From assembly GCA_030747785.1 (NCBI GenBank), contig JASLKC010000033.1:1-38346 (forward strand): a DNA stretch of 38,346 bases, read 5' to 3'. Position numbers and translations under genes: made by a program. The notes under the pieces are model-generated. The model made no database searches. It worked only from the letters and a program-made list of their open reading frames with translations, and had not been told where the DNA came from. Origin of the DNA: Candidatus Poseidoniaceae archaeon (lineage in GTDB: Archaea > Thermoplasmatota > Poseidoniia > Poseidoniales > Poseidoniaceae). Below are positions 1 through 8,822 of the stretch, piece after piece (the first letter of the stretch is position 1; the number at the start of each line of letters is the position of its first letter).

Positions 1-138
1 AATCAAGAGCATATCGAGAATGAAAGCAACACCTCGCTTCCACACTGGGGAAATCAACATTCCTTCTGGAGCGGTTGCGGCTAGAGCAGCCTGAGCCATA
101 GTACCACCCTTGTTGAGGGTGACTGGTGAGTCCGCCAT
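1..138 (-). CDS. RDD-family-like membrane protein, N-terminal fragment
   Basis: This ORF is missing from the track because it runs off the left edge. It reads from an ATG at 138 for 46 codons with no stop. The first 30 or so residues are soluble and Ala-rich. They are followed by WKRGVAFILDMLLI, which matches the start of RDD-type membrane proteins, where an Arg and then an Asp lie in the first transmembrane helix. RDD proteins are small multi-pass membrane proteins of mostly unknown or transport-related role. It lies downstream of the helicase on the same strand, separated by about 41 bp that hold a G-run/C-run inverted repeat (142-161). The family call rests on a short stretch only. Confidence 0.55.
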   Translation of the reverse strand, partial: MADSPVTLNKGGTMAQAALAATAPEGMLISPVWKRGVAFILDMLLI

Positions 139-179
139 ACCGGGGGGGTTGAGACTCCCCCTTGTGAAGATGACCATTA

Positions 180-2198
180 TCAATCTCTGATATGCCAAGC
201 CATTAGCCCAGACTCTGTGACCCAGTCTAGCCATGCTGACCATTGACCATCATGTCTCAAAGTTCGGTCATCGCCAATGACAATGAGTCCCCGCTTGGCA
301 CGTGTCATTGCAACATTTAGACGCCTCGCATCACTAAGAAATCCGACTTTACCATCGTCATTCGAACGCACAGTACTCATGACAATAACCTCTTTTTCGC
401 GACCTTGGTATCCATCCACGGTTTTGATTTCAAGTCCTTCATATCTATCATCGACGAGGTCCCTGATAAGTCGGACTTGTCCCGCATAGGGTGAGATGAT
501 TCCAATGTCTTCTGGTTGTAAATCGCCAGGTGCTAACAGATCCTCTAGAATTTTAATTGTGACACCGGCTTCATCCATATTCGAGCGCGACGAACCACTT
601 TCTTCAGCAATTTCGGCCCCATGAACTGGCACAAAAGCCACAGGTTTGTCCCAATCTGGCCAAAGGAATCCCGCAGGTGCAGGTCTGTCAGATGATGTGC
701 AACCGTCTTCTAAACGGTTGTCATAAAATCTAGCTGAAGGGTATTCTCTAATCGAAGGGTGCATGCGATATTGAGTGGTAAGCATGTGAGCAGGAATACC
801 ATTTTCCAATAATCGTTTGAATAGGGGAATATCAAGCCCACCCTTCTCAGCATTTAGGCTGGTAACTGTTGGTGGTAGTTGGCGATGGTCTCCCACGAGA
901 ATTAGTTGGCGTGCTCCTTTTACAATTGGAACTAATGAACTAGGTTCAGTTGCTTGAGTTGCTTCATCAATCAATACCACTGGGAATCTTTTGCTAGAGA
1001 GCGTGAAGTGCCCGGATCCAATATTGGTGGAGCAAAGAACTTCAGCACCTGAAAGAACATCTTCGACAATCCTTTGTTCCAGTTCACGAATTTCGCGGTA
1101 ATTGCGATTGATATCTCGATGAGCGAGCCCCTTTTCCTTGCCTTTGAGATCATGCAATTTTGCTTTGATTCCCTCATTCTCTTCTCTGATGAATGCAACT
1201 TCATCTTGCTTTGGATGGCTGGAAACTTTTGCATCTAATGTGGCTTCGCGCAAATGCTCTCTCACTTTGACAGGTCGGCCAAAACGAACTGCTTTTACGC
1301 CTAGTTCAAGTAAGCCTTCAAGTAAATTATCAACAGCAACATTCGATTCTGCACATGCCAGAATTGGCCCTCGCCCCATCTGAACCATTGCTGAAAGGAG
1401 ATGTACTGCCGTATGCGTTTTCCCGGTCCCAGGCGGTCCCTGAATCAATGACAAACGCCGCCCCATTGCATTGTCTATTGCTATGCGTTGACTTTCATCT
1501 AGCATTGCATTTTTTAGGCTCCAAGGCATTCTTTTTTGCCCATGCATCTCCGGTGGCATTTCAGCCGATGCAGCAATATCATGTGGCTGGCAAAGTAGCA
1601 AATCCCGCAATACGGTTCCACTATTGCCTTCTGTAGAATGGAATGAGATTAATGCTTCATGCATTCTGTCGTGAGCGACTCTATTGGCACCCCGGTCAAG
1701 GCGCCATCCACCTTTGCGAATATCACTTGGCTTTTCTGAAACGACAATACGAATCCGTCTTGAATTTCTGTCTAAGACCACACCTTCGATAACTTTCTCT
1801 CCCCATGGGCGTGCCCTACTGATGATTACCATGTCTCCGTGTCCAAATCGATGGAAGGGAAGAGACCCTCCTCCTCGTTGTTCAAAAACAAGAATTGGCT
1901 CACCAAAGAACCTTCCAGAACTACGCCCTTGAAGGTCAAATAGCGCAATACCCGCTGAGAGGAGTTTTTGTTTTGACCATTTTTTCCAGCGTTCTTCTAC
2001 TTGATTGAGTTCATCTTCCAACTCAATTCCAATGAGTTTTGTGAAGCAATCGAAGTGGTCCTGACTACGTTGCCAGCGATAGTCATGAACAACCGTTCTA
2101 GACTGTTTAGAAGTGGAACTAGTGTCCATTCGGCGAACACCACCCCTTTCTCCCATGATTGAGCCAAGTGCCTCTGGTATAGCATCATACCGGCTCAC
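180..2198 (-). CDS. Superfamily 1 helicase, Upf1/IGHMBP2 (DNA2/NAM7) type
   Basis: A predicted ATP-dependent 5'-3' DNA/RNA helicase acting in the cytoplasm. An N-terminal beta-barrel-like region (about residues 50-190) precedes the RecA cores. The Walker A motif GPPGTGKT is near residue 254 and the Walker B/motif II LIDEATQ is near 411. The sequence VGDHRQLPPT is motif III, QYRMHP is motif IV-like, and VAMTRAKRGLIVIGD is motif VI. The length of about 650-670 aa fits archaeal members of the family. The listed start is a GTG. In-frame ATGs at residues 15 and 24 are equally possible, and the one at 24 follows a GGGGTGG stretch. It is divergent from the zinc-ribbon gene at 2253. The family is known in RNA surveillance and lagging-strand processing; the substrate here is not known. 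Confidence 0.88.
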   Translation of the reverse strand: MSRYDAIPEALGSIMGERGGVRRMDTSSTSKQSRTVVHDYRWQRSQDHFDCFTKLIGIELEDELNQVEERWKKWSKQKLLSAGIALFDLQGRSSGRFFGEPILVFEQRGGGSLPFHRFGHGDMVIISRARPWGEKVIEGVVLDRNSRRIRIVVSEKPSDIRKGGWRLDRGANRVAHDRMHEALISFHSTEGNSGTVLRDLLLCQPHDIAASAEMPPEMHGQKRMPWSLKNAMLDESQRIAIDNAMGRRLSLIQGPPGTGKTHTAVHLLSAMVQMGRGPILACAESNVAVDNLLEGLLELGVKAVRFGRPVKVREHLREATLDAKVSSHPKQDEVAFIREENEGIKAKLHDLKGKEKGLAHRDINRNYREIRELEQRIVEDVLSGAEVLCSTNIGSGHFTLSSKRFPVVLIDEATQATEPSSLVPIVKGARQLILVGDHRQLPPTVTSLNAEKGGLDIPLFKRLLENGIPAHMLTTQYRMHPSIREYPSARFYDNRLEDGCTSSDRPAPAGFLWPDWDKPVAFVPVHGAEIAEESGSSRSNMDEAGVTIKILEDLLAPGDLQPEDIGIISPYAGQVRLIRDLVDDRYEGLEIKTVDGYQGREKEVIVMSTVRSNDDGKVGFLSDARRLNVAMTRAKRGLIVIGDDRTLRHDGQWSAWLDWVTESGLMAWHIRD

Positions 2199-2252
2199 AT
2201 GGAAAGGTGAGGCTTAACAAGGAAATCAGTTGCCCGAGAAATACTGATACAC

Positions 2253-3368
2253 ATGTTCAAGCGCAAAAGGGGGAATGCAATTGAGGGCAATATATGCCCT
2301 TATTGTGAATTCATCAACGCCGCTGGAGTCAGCACTTGTATCCAATGCTATTACGAGATGGAGAAATCTGCTCGTGAGCAAGGAGAATCGGTACCGCCCG
2401 ATGTTTCCAACAGTATTTTTGATGAATTAATGTCTGAAGAAGATGATTCTTGGGATGATGGCGAAGCACTTGATGTAGTCTTAACAATGGACCAGGACCC
2501 GTTAGTAGTAGATCAGTATGAATCAACAGATTTTTCTTCTGAAGAACCCGAGAAAATAGATTTCATGGATTCGAGAGCACCCGAGCTTCATAATACTGTA
2601 ATTCATCAAGTTGAGAAAGTCTCAATTGAAGATGTGGGTGAGGCCCCTAGGGATTATTCAAAGATCGATTTGAGTGGACATGACCCACTCGCAGAGGTCG
2701 CTGAACCCATCCATTCAGGCCGAGGTGCAGTATTTTCTCCTCAATCGCCAAAGATGGACGATGACCTTCTAGGACATATTGGAGGTAGTGAATTACCCTC
2801 GCTACCTTCTGATGATGTGTATGACAACAAAGTGGATCTCACCGGTCAAGGCGCTCCACCTCCTCCTGCTCCGATTATAAAAGAGCCGGTTCCAGAGGTG
2901 GTCAAGGCTCCAGCGCCTACACCTGCGATCGCCCTTCCTGAATCTTCAATAATTCAACCCCCAGTTGAAGAACCCACTCCAGCGCTTACACCTACGATTG
3001 TCCTTCCTGAATCTCCAATAATTCAATCCCCAGTCGAAGAGCCCATTCCAGCACCTGAGCCAGAGGACGATGGTCGATTCTGGCCATGGCCAGCAGCAGA
3101 ACCATGGGACCCTCGCCAAATCCATCGTGAAGTAGTCAGCGCGTTGGAAGATGCAAAGTCAGGAAAGATTGAATCTGCGACTAAGACCATTGAGGAATTA
3201 GGCCCCCATCTTGATGATGCGAATGTGGATTTGCTCTTTCACATTGGGTTGGTGCTCAAACAAATTGGTCGTAAAAACGATGTTTCTTGGATGTTAGCAA
3301 GAGCCAATGCTGCTCTACCTGAGTCAGAACATGTTTCATCAGCAGTGGCTCACCTCGGTGTTAACTGA
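2253..3368 (+). CDS. Zinc-ribbon protein with acidic/Pro-rich linker and C-terminal helical domain
   Basis: Function unknown. Residues about 16-33 form a zinc ribbon of pattern CPYC-x12-CIQC. A long acidic, low-complexity middle section follows. A Pro/Glu-rich stretch of two 23-residue repeats (VEEPxPAxTP-like) comes next. The C-terminal part of about 95 residues starts after the WPWP motif and looks alpha-helical, possibly TPR-like. No signal peptide or membrane segment is seen, so it is probably cytoplasmic. The ATG start has no clear Shine-Dalgarno sequence. The GNAT gene follows 12 bp downstream, suggesting one transcript. The architecture suggests a scaffold or interaction protein, which is inference. 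Confidence 0.75.
   Translation: MFKRKRGNAIEGNICPYCEFINAAGVSTCIQCYYEMEKSAREQGESVPPDVSNSIFDELMSEEDDSWDDGEALDVVLTMDQDPLVVDQYESTDFSSEEPEKIDFMDSRAPELHNTVIHQVEKVSIEDVGEAPRDYSKIDLSGHDPLAEVAEPIHSGRGAVFSPQSPKMDDDLLGHIGGSELPSLPSDDVYDNKVDLTGQGAPPPPAPIIKEPVPEVVKAPAPTPAIALPESSIIQPPVEEPTPALTPTIVLPESPIIQSPVEEPIPAPEPEDDGRFWPWPAAEPWDPRQIHREVVSALEDAKSGKIESATKTIEELGPHLDDANVDLLFHIGLVLKQIGRKNDVSWMLARANAALPESEHVSSAVAHLGVN
2910..3047 (+). repeat. Two tandem 69-bp repeats inside the zinc-ribbon gene
   Basis: Units 2910-2978 and 2979-3047 begin with ccagcg and encode near-identical 23-residue Pro-rich segments (APTPAIALPES... and ALTPTIVLPES...). A third copy begins at 3048 but breaks off after ccagca. The unit is a multiple of three, so copy-number change would keep the reading frame. 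This points to a flexible linker that expands by slippage or recombination. Confidence 0.85.
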
Positions 3369-3380
3369 GGAGGGAGAGAC

Positions 3381-3950
3381 GTGGACACGCCGGAACTCGA
3401 AGTTGACGATGAAATCGTACTTCGTCCCGTGAATAGACGAATTCTTCCTGAAGTCAAACGGGCTTATCTTGAGGACCCTGATGCAACCCGTTCTGCTTTA
3501 CCTTGGTTGAAGGACGGAGAAGAAGCGATTCGGCAGATTGCAGATTTAATGCTCGATTTAGAAATGCATCGATCCGGCGATGTGGTGCATTTTTGGGCAA
3601 TACACAGACTAACCGACAATGCATTTGTTGGCATGATTGGCCTTGGAGACGAATTACAACTCGCAGCATCAGCATACAATCTCGGCTACTGGGTCGTGAA
3701 GTCTTCTCGTGGCCGAGGGATAACGAATAGATGCGTAGACCGTATTTTCAATTGGCTTGAGCAAACCAAAGGTCAAGCCTTAGTTGAGATTACTGTACAC
3801 CCTCATAATGAAGCTGGATTAAGCACATGTCGTTCAATCATGGAACGCTGGGGCGGATTAGCAGTCGAAGGCTTCGTCGGTATTGAGGTAGAGGGAAGAA
3901 CCGTACCTCATATTCTGCATCTGGTACAGATTGACAAGGTGGTTGAATGA
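3381..3950 (+). CDS. GNAT-family N-acetyltransferase (RimJ/RimL-like)
   Basis: A predicted acetyl-CoA-dependent acetyltransferase of 189 aa. The N-terminal segment IVLRPVNRRILPEV is the usual first strand of RimJ/RimL-type proteins. The acetyl-CoA pyrophosphate loop appears as SSRGRGITNRCVDRI, preceded by the strand YNLGYWVV. The sequence FVGMIGLGD fits the preceding beta strands. The start is GTG at 3381, preceded by GGAGGGAGAG, which supports it. The stop overlaps the next gene as ATGA, so the two are probably translationally coupled. The acceptor could be a ribosomal protein N-terminus, an amino acid or a small amine; the sequence does not decide this. Confidence 0.85.
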   Translation: MDTPELEVDDEIVLRPVNRRILPEVKRAYLEDPDATRSALPWLKDGEEAIRQIADLMLDLEMHRSGDVVHFWAIHRLTDNAFVGMIGLGDELQLAASAYNLGYWVVKSSRGRGITNRCVDRIFNWLEQTKGQALVEITVHPHNEAGLSTCRSIMERWGGLAVEGFVGIEVEGRTVPHILHLVQIDKVVE

Positions 3951-4699
3951 AGCCGGTTTGGCTGACTGTAGATAGTGACGATATTCGCCACATACCAAAA
4001 TCTCAAGGCCACCCTACTCGCTCAAAAGGTGCGAGTCACCAAGGCACTTCACCTCAGATGGCTGAAGCTATGATTTCATTCAGGAGATGGTTGGATCGCA
4101 CTCAAGTAACCTTGACAATTTTTGTGATTGCAGACCAATTGGACGATGAGCAATTCACCACCTGGCTAAGGGAATTATTGGATTCCCACCCTCAAGTCAC
4201 GATTGGTTGTCACGGCCTTACACATCGGTGTTGGTCAGCATTCGATCCCGATGAGGAAGGATTTCTCTCTGCGTTGGTTGAAGCAGATGTGAAACTCCAT
4301 GCATTTGCGGGCGACCAGTGGCGACCTTGGTTTAGAGCGCCTGCAGGATACATAGCACCATGGATGGCTCCTATCATTGCTAAGGCTGGCTTTGAATTAG
4401 ATTCCAGTGTCAACCCCTCATGGGTTGTCAGGCGCAAAGCAGGCCCATGGAAGGATTGGAATGCAGTGCAGAAAGCATTGAAGGATTCAGGAATAATGAG
4501 TATGCCGTGGTTGACAAAGAATAGTCTACCTACCTGCGGGCCAGCATTGTCAACACCTCTACTTGGATGGAATGCTAGACGTGCTTGGAAATCACTTGGG
4601 CCAGCGGTATTGCCCGACGAAGCGGAATCAACAGTGTATTGGCATATTCTCGACCATGGGCGCAAGAATGGAAAATGGATTCCTCCACTCATGCTCTAG
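3947..4699 (+). CDS. Polysaccharide deacetylase-like (NodB-fold) enzyme
   Basis: A 250-aa protein resembling NodB/CE4 deacetylases. Residues TVDSDD (7-12) stand where the TFDDG metal/catalytic motif normally is. CHGLTH gives the HxxxH metal pair at H89 and H93, and FRAPAGYIAPW matches the RxPxG motif of the third block. There is no signal peptide, so it would act in the cytoplasm, perhaps on a sugar-nucleotide or lipid-linked sugar. The start overlaps the GNAT stop by 4 bp. The 3' end overlaps the convergent membrane-protein gene by 11 bp. The departure from canonical TFDDG leaves the exact reaction open. Confidence 0.72.
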   Translation: MKPVWLTVDSDDIRHIPKSQGHPTRSKGASHQGTSPQMAEAMISFRRWLDRTQVTLTIFVIADQLDDEQFTTWLRELLDSHPQVTIGCHGLTHRCWSAFDPDEEGFLSALVEADVKLHAFAGDQWRPWFRAPAGYIAPWMAPIIAKAGFELDSSVNPSWVVRRKAGPWKDWNAVQKALKDSGIMSMPWLTKNSLPTCGPALSTPLLGWNARRAWKSLGPAVLPDEAESTVYWHILDHGRKNGKWIPPLML

Positions 4700-6104
4700 T
4701 AAGAACACGCCACTCTCCACCGCCGTTTAGGTAGTCTGCCTTTCCTGAATTAACTAAGGTCCAGCCTTCTGGAGTTTCAGTAATATCTGGGGAAAGTACA
4801 ATCCAATCAATATGATGTAAATCACCTTCAAGGTGAATTATCCAATTGGCCTCATCACTGCGCCAATGGCCCGTGATATTGTTTTCTTCAGCATCTAAAG
4901 GAGAATGGAAAGTGTAGAGCCAGTGCATTCCAAGTGTTGCATCAGAAACGAATAGAAAGTGTCCACCTTCTTCTATTTCCATTGATTCAGCCGCTTCATC
5001 AGTCCACATAGTTTGACCATGTATTCCGGCTAGGAGTGAAAGCGGCAGAATCAGAATCACACCTGCAAACACCTTTTTGTCAGCCCAATCAATATCCCCA
5101 TTGATTCGTTTTATTAGCATAAATACAGGGATGGCTAGGATTGTGATATAGCGGCCATTATTCCCCATCGTTACCATATGCCATGGCCAGTCCGAGTTCC
5201 AAAGGATTGATTCATACGCCCATAGAACTGCAACATACATCGTGATTAAACCAGCTAATCCACCAATGAGAAGTGAGAGTTCGCTAGCAAGTCGATCTTC
5301 ACTAGTGCCCATTTTTTCCCAAGTTGACTTGGCGAATGGCCATAATACCATGCCGAAAAAGCCGTAGATTAGCACTACATCGATGAATGCGAATGGGAGA
5401 GCATAGAGAAACCGTCCTGGTTCATCCACAATTATGGATGGCGTTCCTTGTCCGAGTAAACCGAGAAGGAGTATCAATCCCCCACCCCCTGCAAACCCAA
5501 TTCCGAGCATTTTCCTCGGATTGAAAAACCGGTCTGGAATTTTAGTTGAGGATGCCATTACAATTATGAAAAGAAGAACAGGAATCAGCATTGAATCGGC
5601 AGGAGAAGTTGTTTTCACAAATAGAATCAGAAGTAATGGGAGGCCCACCATTGCTTTGCGAGGCCATGAATTATTCTTTACCGAGTCTAGTAATAAGAAT
5701 GCCATTATTCCCATTAGTGAAGCGATTAAAGGTTCATCATATCCCTTTCCAACCGAATAAATCAATGTCGGGTGGAGGAGAATAATTGCTCCGAAACCTT
5801 TGCCAACCATTGTAGCCATAAAGCCGAGAAATACAATAAAACACAATGAAAGAATGTAATTGGATGATAATACAGTTGGATTATTGGCAACAATAGTAGA
5901 GTCCTCAGGATTTGATGCTAAAGGGTCATCCAACCGAGTATCTCCCCAATCTAATGCATAACCATCATCGACTTCGACATATGCATCTTTGACGTGTGTA
6001 TCAAGCCCATTTTCGGAACCAATTACCGCTATTAGGTTGACAAATAATGCGAACAAAATCAGCAATTTCCAGAAGCGTTCGGTATCATCTTCGAACCACT
6101 TCAT
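4689..6104 (-). CDS. Multi-pass membrane protein, possible GT-C glycosyltransferase
   Basis: A 471-aa protein with one N-terminal helix (about residues 11-28) and an acidic extracytoplasmic loop containing EVDDGYALDWGDTRLDDP. Roughly nine more hydrophobic helices follow, then a soluble C-terminal domain of about 110 residues rich in Trp and His. An acidic first loop after TM1 and a GYDEP motif after TM3 recall GT-C enzymes that use lipid-linked sugars, but no diagnostic family motif is certain. If correct, it would glycosylate surface proteins, which suits the adjacent deacetylase-like gene. It could instead be an unrelated transport or polymer protein. Confidence 0.6.
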   Translation of the reverse strand: MKWFEDDTERFWKLLILFALFVNLIAVIGSENGLDTHVKDAYVEVDDGYALDWGDTRLDDPLASNPEDSTIVANNPTVLSSNYILSLCFIVFLGFMATMVGKGFGAIILLHPTLIYSVGKGYDEPLIASLMGIMAFLLLDSVKNNSWPRKAMVGLPLLLILFVKTTSPADSMLIPVLLFIIVMASSTKIPDRFFNPRKMLGIGFAGGGGLILLLGLLGQGTPSIIVDEPGRFLYALPFAFIDVVLIYGFFGMVLWPFAKSTWEKMGTSEDRLASELSLLIGGLAGLITMYVAVLWAYESILWNSDWPWHMVTMGNNGRYITILAIPVFMLIKRINGDIDWADKKVFAGVILILPLSLLAGIHGQTMWTDEAAESMEIEEGGHFLFVSDATLGMHWLYTFHSPLDAEENNITGHWRSDEANWIIHLEGDLHHIDWIVLSPDITETPEGWTLVNSGKADYLNGGGEWRVLTRA

Positions 6105-6150
6105 ACCTGCTCGAACACATCGCGGGATTCAACCCTTCTGTTGTTCTTAC

Positions 6151-6166
6151 ATCCCAATAGTGGGAT
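6151..6166. other. Short perfect inverted repeat between fen and the membrane-protein gene
   Basis: The sequence atccca-atag-tgggat forms a 6-bp stem with a 4-nt loop. It lies 33 nt past the FEN-1 stop and about 47 nt before the next minus-strand start. No T-run follows on either strand, so it is not a classic terminator. It could be an mRNA 3'-end structure or chance. Confidence 0.4.
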
Positions 6167-6198
6167 TCCAACTATTTCGAATTAGGCGGTTACAATAA

Positions 6199-7227
6199 TC
6201 AAAAAGAGAATAATGATGTTTGCCCACCGGACCTAACTAGGCCAACGCTCTCGAGTTGTTCGATAGCATTGTTGAACCTCTTCTCGCTGAATTGGCGCTC
6301 TTCGACCAAGAATTTGCGTAGGCCATCGACATCTACATCGCCTTGTATCAAGTCTTCATTGGCGACTTCGACTACTGGGTGATTGTGAAATACAGCACGA
6401 ATTTCATCGAGACGTTCTGGGATTTCCTTGTCTTTCTCAGCACAAACCGCTTCGATAGTCCCATGTGCTTTGATTAATTTCAATCCAGTCTTTGGACCAA
6501 TGCCCCTGATTCCAGGGTGGAAATCAGTGCCGATCATTATTGCAAGGTCGATTAGCTGCTCTCTAGAAATTTCATTATCGTCGAGGAGTTGTTTCAATTC
6601 GATACGTTGGGCGTGAATAATACGCCCCATTCTACGACTTCCATCGGAAGAAAAGTTTCGGATTACAACTGGAGCGCCGTAAAGAAGTGCATCCCAGTCT
6701 TGAGTTGCTACTGCATCGAGTTGTCCATTTGCTGCCATGACTGCGGCTTGAGCTTCACCTTCAGCCTTGGCACGGAATGCTGGAATGCCCATCAAATGCA
6801 ACATTTCCATACTCTCTTCGACCATTTCAGGCGTATATCTTACACAGCGCTGAGCCATTTTTTGCGCAGTTGCATAATCGCCTTCTGCCAGTGCGGCTTT
6901 CCATTGAACTTCCGCTTCTTCTCGGCGCGCCCTTCGTGCCCCCATCTCCTCAGCCTTCAACTCTGGGTGTTCACCATCAAAGATGAACACCGGCTTAACG
7001 CCCTTTGCAAGCATAGTACTCGCTCTGGCAAGGAATCCCATGAGATGGGCGACCACTTTGCCATTATCTGCACGTAATGGTCCACCATCACCAGTAGGCG
7101 AACGGTCGCGGATGGTGGTAAGGAATTGGAATGCAAGAAGAAAACTGTCTATGCCAACTCGCTTTCCTGCCATTGCTGCCATGTTGGTATCTTCTGGGCT
7201 TGCGAGGTCGCGCAGGTTGCAGCCCAT
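6199..7227 (-). CDS. fen: Flap endonuclease 1 (FEN-1/XPG family)
   Basis: A structure-specific nuclease that removes 5' flaps during Okazaki-fragment maturation and repair. The track start at 7395 is too long. The conserved N-terminus MGCNLRDL begins at the ATG at 7227, giving 342 aa, the usual size. Metal ligands are seen at D27 (GIDS), D84 (FDGEHPELK), the AEGEAQAA block at about 156-158, QDWD at D177/D179 and GTD in IMIGTDFHPG. The helix-hairpin-helix GIRGIGPKTGLKLI follows. The C-terminus QTSLFSF is a PCNA-interacting (PIP-like) box. GIDS replaces the more common Asp-Ala-Ser and QDWD the usual QDYD, but catalytic acids are kept. It is divergent from the Trm11-like gene across 71 bp. Confidence 0.95.
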   Translation of the reverse strand: MGCNLRDLASPEDTNMAAMAGKRVGIDSFLLAFQFLTTIRDRSPTGDGGPLRADNGKVVAHLMGFLARASTMLAKGVKPVFIFDGEHPELKAEEMGARRARREEAEVQWKAALAEGDYATAQKMAQRCVRYTPEMVEESMEMLHLMGIPAFRAKAEGEAQAAVMAANGQLDAVATQDWDALLYGAPVVIRNFSSDGSRRMGRIIHAQRIELKQLLDDNEISREQLIDLAIMIGTDFHPGIRGIGPKTGLKLIKAHGTIEAVCAEKDKEIPERLDEIRAVFHNHPVVEVANEDLIQGDVDVDGLRKFLVEERQFSEKRFNNAIEQLESVGLVRSGGQTSLFSF

Positions 7228-7298
7228 GCATAGCGCTAGCGTCGAGAGCACTTGAGTCTCACGCAAGGGTTGAATCACAGAATCTACCCCGGCCCAAC

Positions 7299-8330
7299 AT
7301 GGCAGTGATTGCTTTGCGCGGATGGCACCCCGCCGTAGCACGAGCGGAAGCCATTGCGATGTTTCCTGAAGCACGCCTTGTTCGTACGCCCGCACGCCGC
7401 TTACTCACCACCGACGATGAAAGTGTATGGACAAGGGCTCAGTATCTCTCGGGCACCGAGTGTGTGCTTCTAGGTGGAGGCATCATGGAATGGACCTCAA
7501 TTGAGGATTTACTATCAGCCATAGATGTCGAGATGCATGAATCCATGGCAGTAGAATGTTGGAGACATGAGGGGAAATTACCTATTGGAACCAAAGAAGT
7601 TGAGAAGAAAGTAGGCGGATTATTCCATGATGTTTCATCCACTTTTAATTTAGATTCTCCAGTGAATAGATTCGGCATTGTTCTCGATGCATCTGCCGGA
7701 TTAGTGGCTTGGGGATGGATTGAAGGACAAGGTCCTGGAAAGCAGGGTTGGTCAGCAATGAGGGCAAATAACCGTCCATTTTTCAAGCCGGTAAGCCTTG
7801 AGCCAAGACTAGCGAGAGCCGCAGTAAATATTGCCGCAGGACCTTCCAACGGGTATGTAGTAGATCCAATGTGTGGAACCGGAGGGATTCTCATTGAATC
7901 AGCGCTTTGCAACCGGCCAACACTTGGTATCGACAGTGACCCTGAGATGGTAGAGGGAACAAAATCCAACTTAGAATGGGCTGGAGTAAAAGCGGAAGTC
8001 GTTCGTGGTGATGCAACTCGACATACCTATCCGGATGACCTATGCGCAGTTGTAGTGGACCCTCCATATGGTCGAAATTCTCAAGGCGAAGTAGAATTAT
8101 TGGCTAATACTTTGAGAAATATTAGCTCTCAGCATAGCGATTGCGGACTAGTTGTAATACTACCCACACTTCCTTCAGATGTAAATCTCGATGAAGAGAT
8201 AGATTCCGAGACTTCTCTATTCGAGGAATGCGGATTCACAGTCCAGAAGGTGTTGGGAATACCAATTCACAAATCACTTGCCCGAAAAATGGTCATTGCT
8301 TCAACTTCTCTTCAAGTTCGAGAAGTTTGA
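7299..8330 (+). CDS. tRNA guanine-N2 methyltransferase, TrmG10/Trm11-like
   Basis: A predicted SAM-dependent methyltransferase for guanosine 10 of tRNA. The track ORF (7131) reads back through the FEN-1 start. The family-like N-terminus MAVIALRGWHPAVARAE begins at the ATG at 7299, giving 343 aa. An N-terminal THUMP-like region (1-150) precedes the Rossmann core. DPMCGTGGILIESAL is the SAM-binding motif I, GIDSDPEMV is motif II, and VVDPPYGRNS is the DPPY catalytic motif typical of N-methylation of exocyclic amines. The 3' end overlaps the convergent YkgJ-like gene by 38 bp. The specific position (G10 versus G6 or another site) is inferred from the family. Confidence 0.86.
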   Translation: MAVIALRGWHPAVARAEAIAMFPEARLVRTPARRLLTTDDESVWTRAQYLSGTECVLLGGGIMEWTSIEDLLSAIDVEMHESMAVECWRHEGKLPIGTKEVEKKVGGLFHDVSSTFNLDSPVNRFGIVLDASAGLVAWGWIEGQGPGKQGWSAMRANNRPFFKPVSLEPRLARAAVNIAAGPSNGYVVDPMCGTGGILIESALCNRPTLGIDSDPEMVEGTKSNLEWAGVKAEVVRGDATRHTYPDDLCAVVVDPPYGRNSQGEVELLANTLRNISSQHSDCGLVVILPTLPSDVNLDEEIDSETSLFEECGFTVQKVLGIPIHKSLARKMVIASTSLQVREV

Positions 8331-8760
8331 TCGCATGCTCTTCTTCTGCAGCATCGAATTCCGCTGTATGTGGGCATAAATCATCGAGTACTGCCTTATC
8401 GCTTTCATCAAGCACATATGGATATGATTGACACCCATAGGGGCGCCCATCGTATACCGTGCATATTCCAGGTGCAAATTTATCACTTGAATTCGTTGCA
8501 AGGAATACACAGGCTTTAGTCTCCTCATTATTGAGAAGTCTCCTAATGCCATCGTCCCCAATATAGCAAAACTTGTCTTCAGCTAATCCAGAACGTCGAA
8601 TCAATCTTCTTGCCTCGGTCTTAGTAATCGGCATTGTAGTCTCTCTACAACAAATGCTACACCCTTCTTGTATACACGGGAGCGAGCGACCCATGTATGC
8701 GTGAATACCACCGTTCCTATGAATCCGAGGGTCTTCTTGGCCCGAATAAAAAGGAATCAC
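8293..8760 (-). CDS. YkgJ/UPF0153-type CxxxCxxCC protein
   Basis: A 155-aa protein with the cluster CIQEGCSICC (about residues 29-38) and a later C in YGCQSYP. This is the pattern of the YkgJ (zinc- or iron-chelating) family, whose biochemical role is poorly defined. The listed start is a GTG without an obvious Shine-Dalgarno sequence. An ATG at codon 23 (MGRSLPC) lies closer to the conserved cluster and follows a GGTGG, so the N-terminus is uncertain. The last 38 bp overlap the end of the Trm11-like gene on the other strand. Confidence 0.78.
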   Translation of the reverse strand: MIPFYSGQEDPRIHRNGGIHAYMGRSLPCIQEGCSICCRETTMPITKTEARRLIRRSGLAEDKFCYIGDDGIRRLLNNEETKACVFLATNSSDKFAPGICTVYDGRPYGCQSYPYVLDESDKAVLDDLCPHTAEFDAAEEEHAIKLLELEEKLKQ

Positions 8761-8822
8761 AACATCATCGCATTAATCCACTGCCGGTGAATAACTTATA
8801 GCCTTAAGTTCAACCCGAACTA

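Noticed and set aside
142-161. G-run/C-run inverted repeat between the helicase and the RDD-like gene
   Set aside because: A 5-bp stem with a 10-nt loop and no T-run. It could be a homopolymer coincidence, so I do not call a terminator.
7131-7298. N-terminal 56 residues of the track ORF for the Trm11-like gene
   Set aside because: They lie over the start of FEN-1 on the other strand and look like shadow translation. The family-like N-terminus begins at 7299.
7228-7395. N-terminal 56 residues of the track ORF for FEN-1
   Set aside because: FEN-1 needs its N-terminal Met-Gly for activity and the family begins MGxxLxDL, which occurs at 7227.
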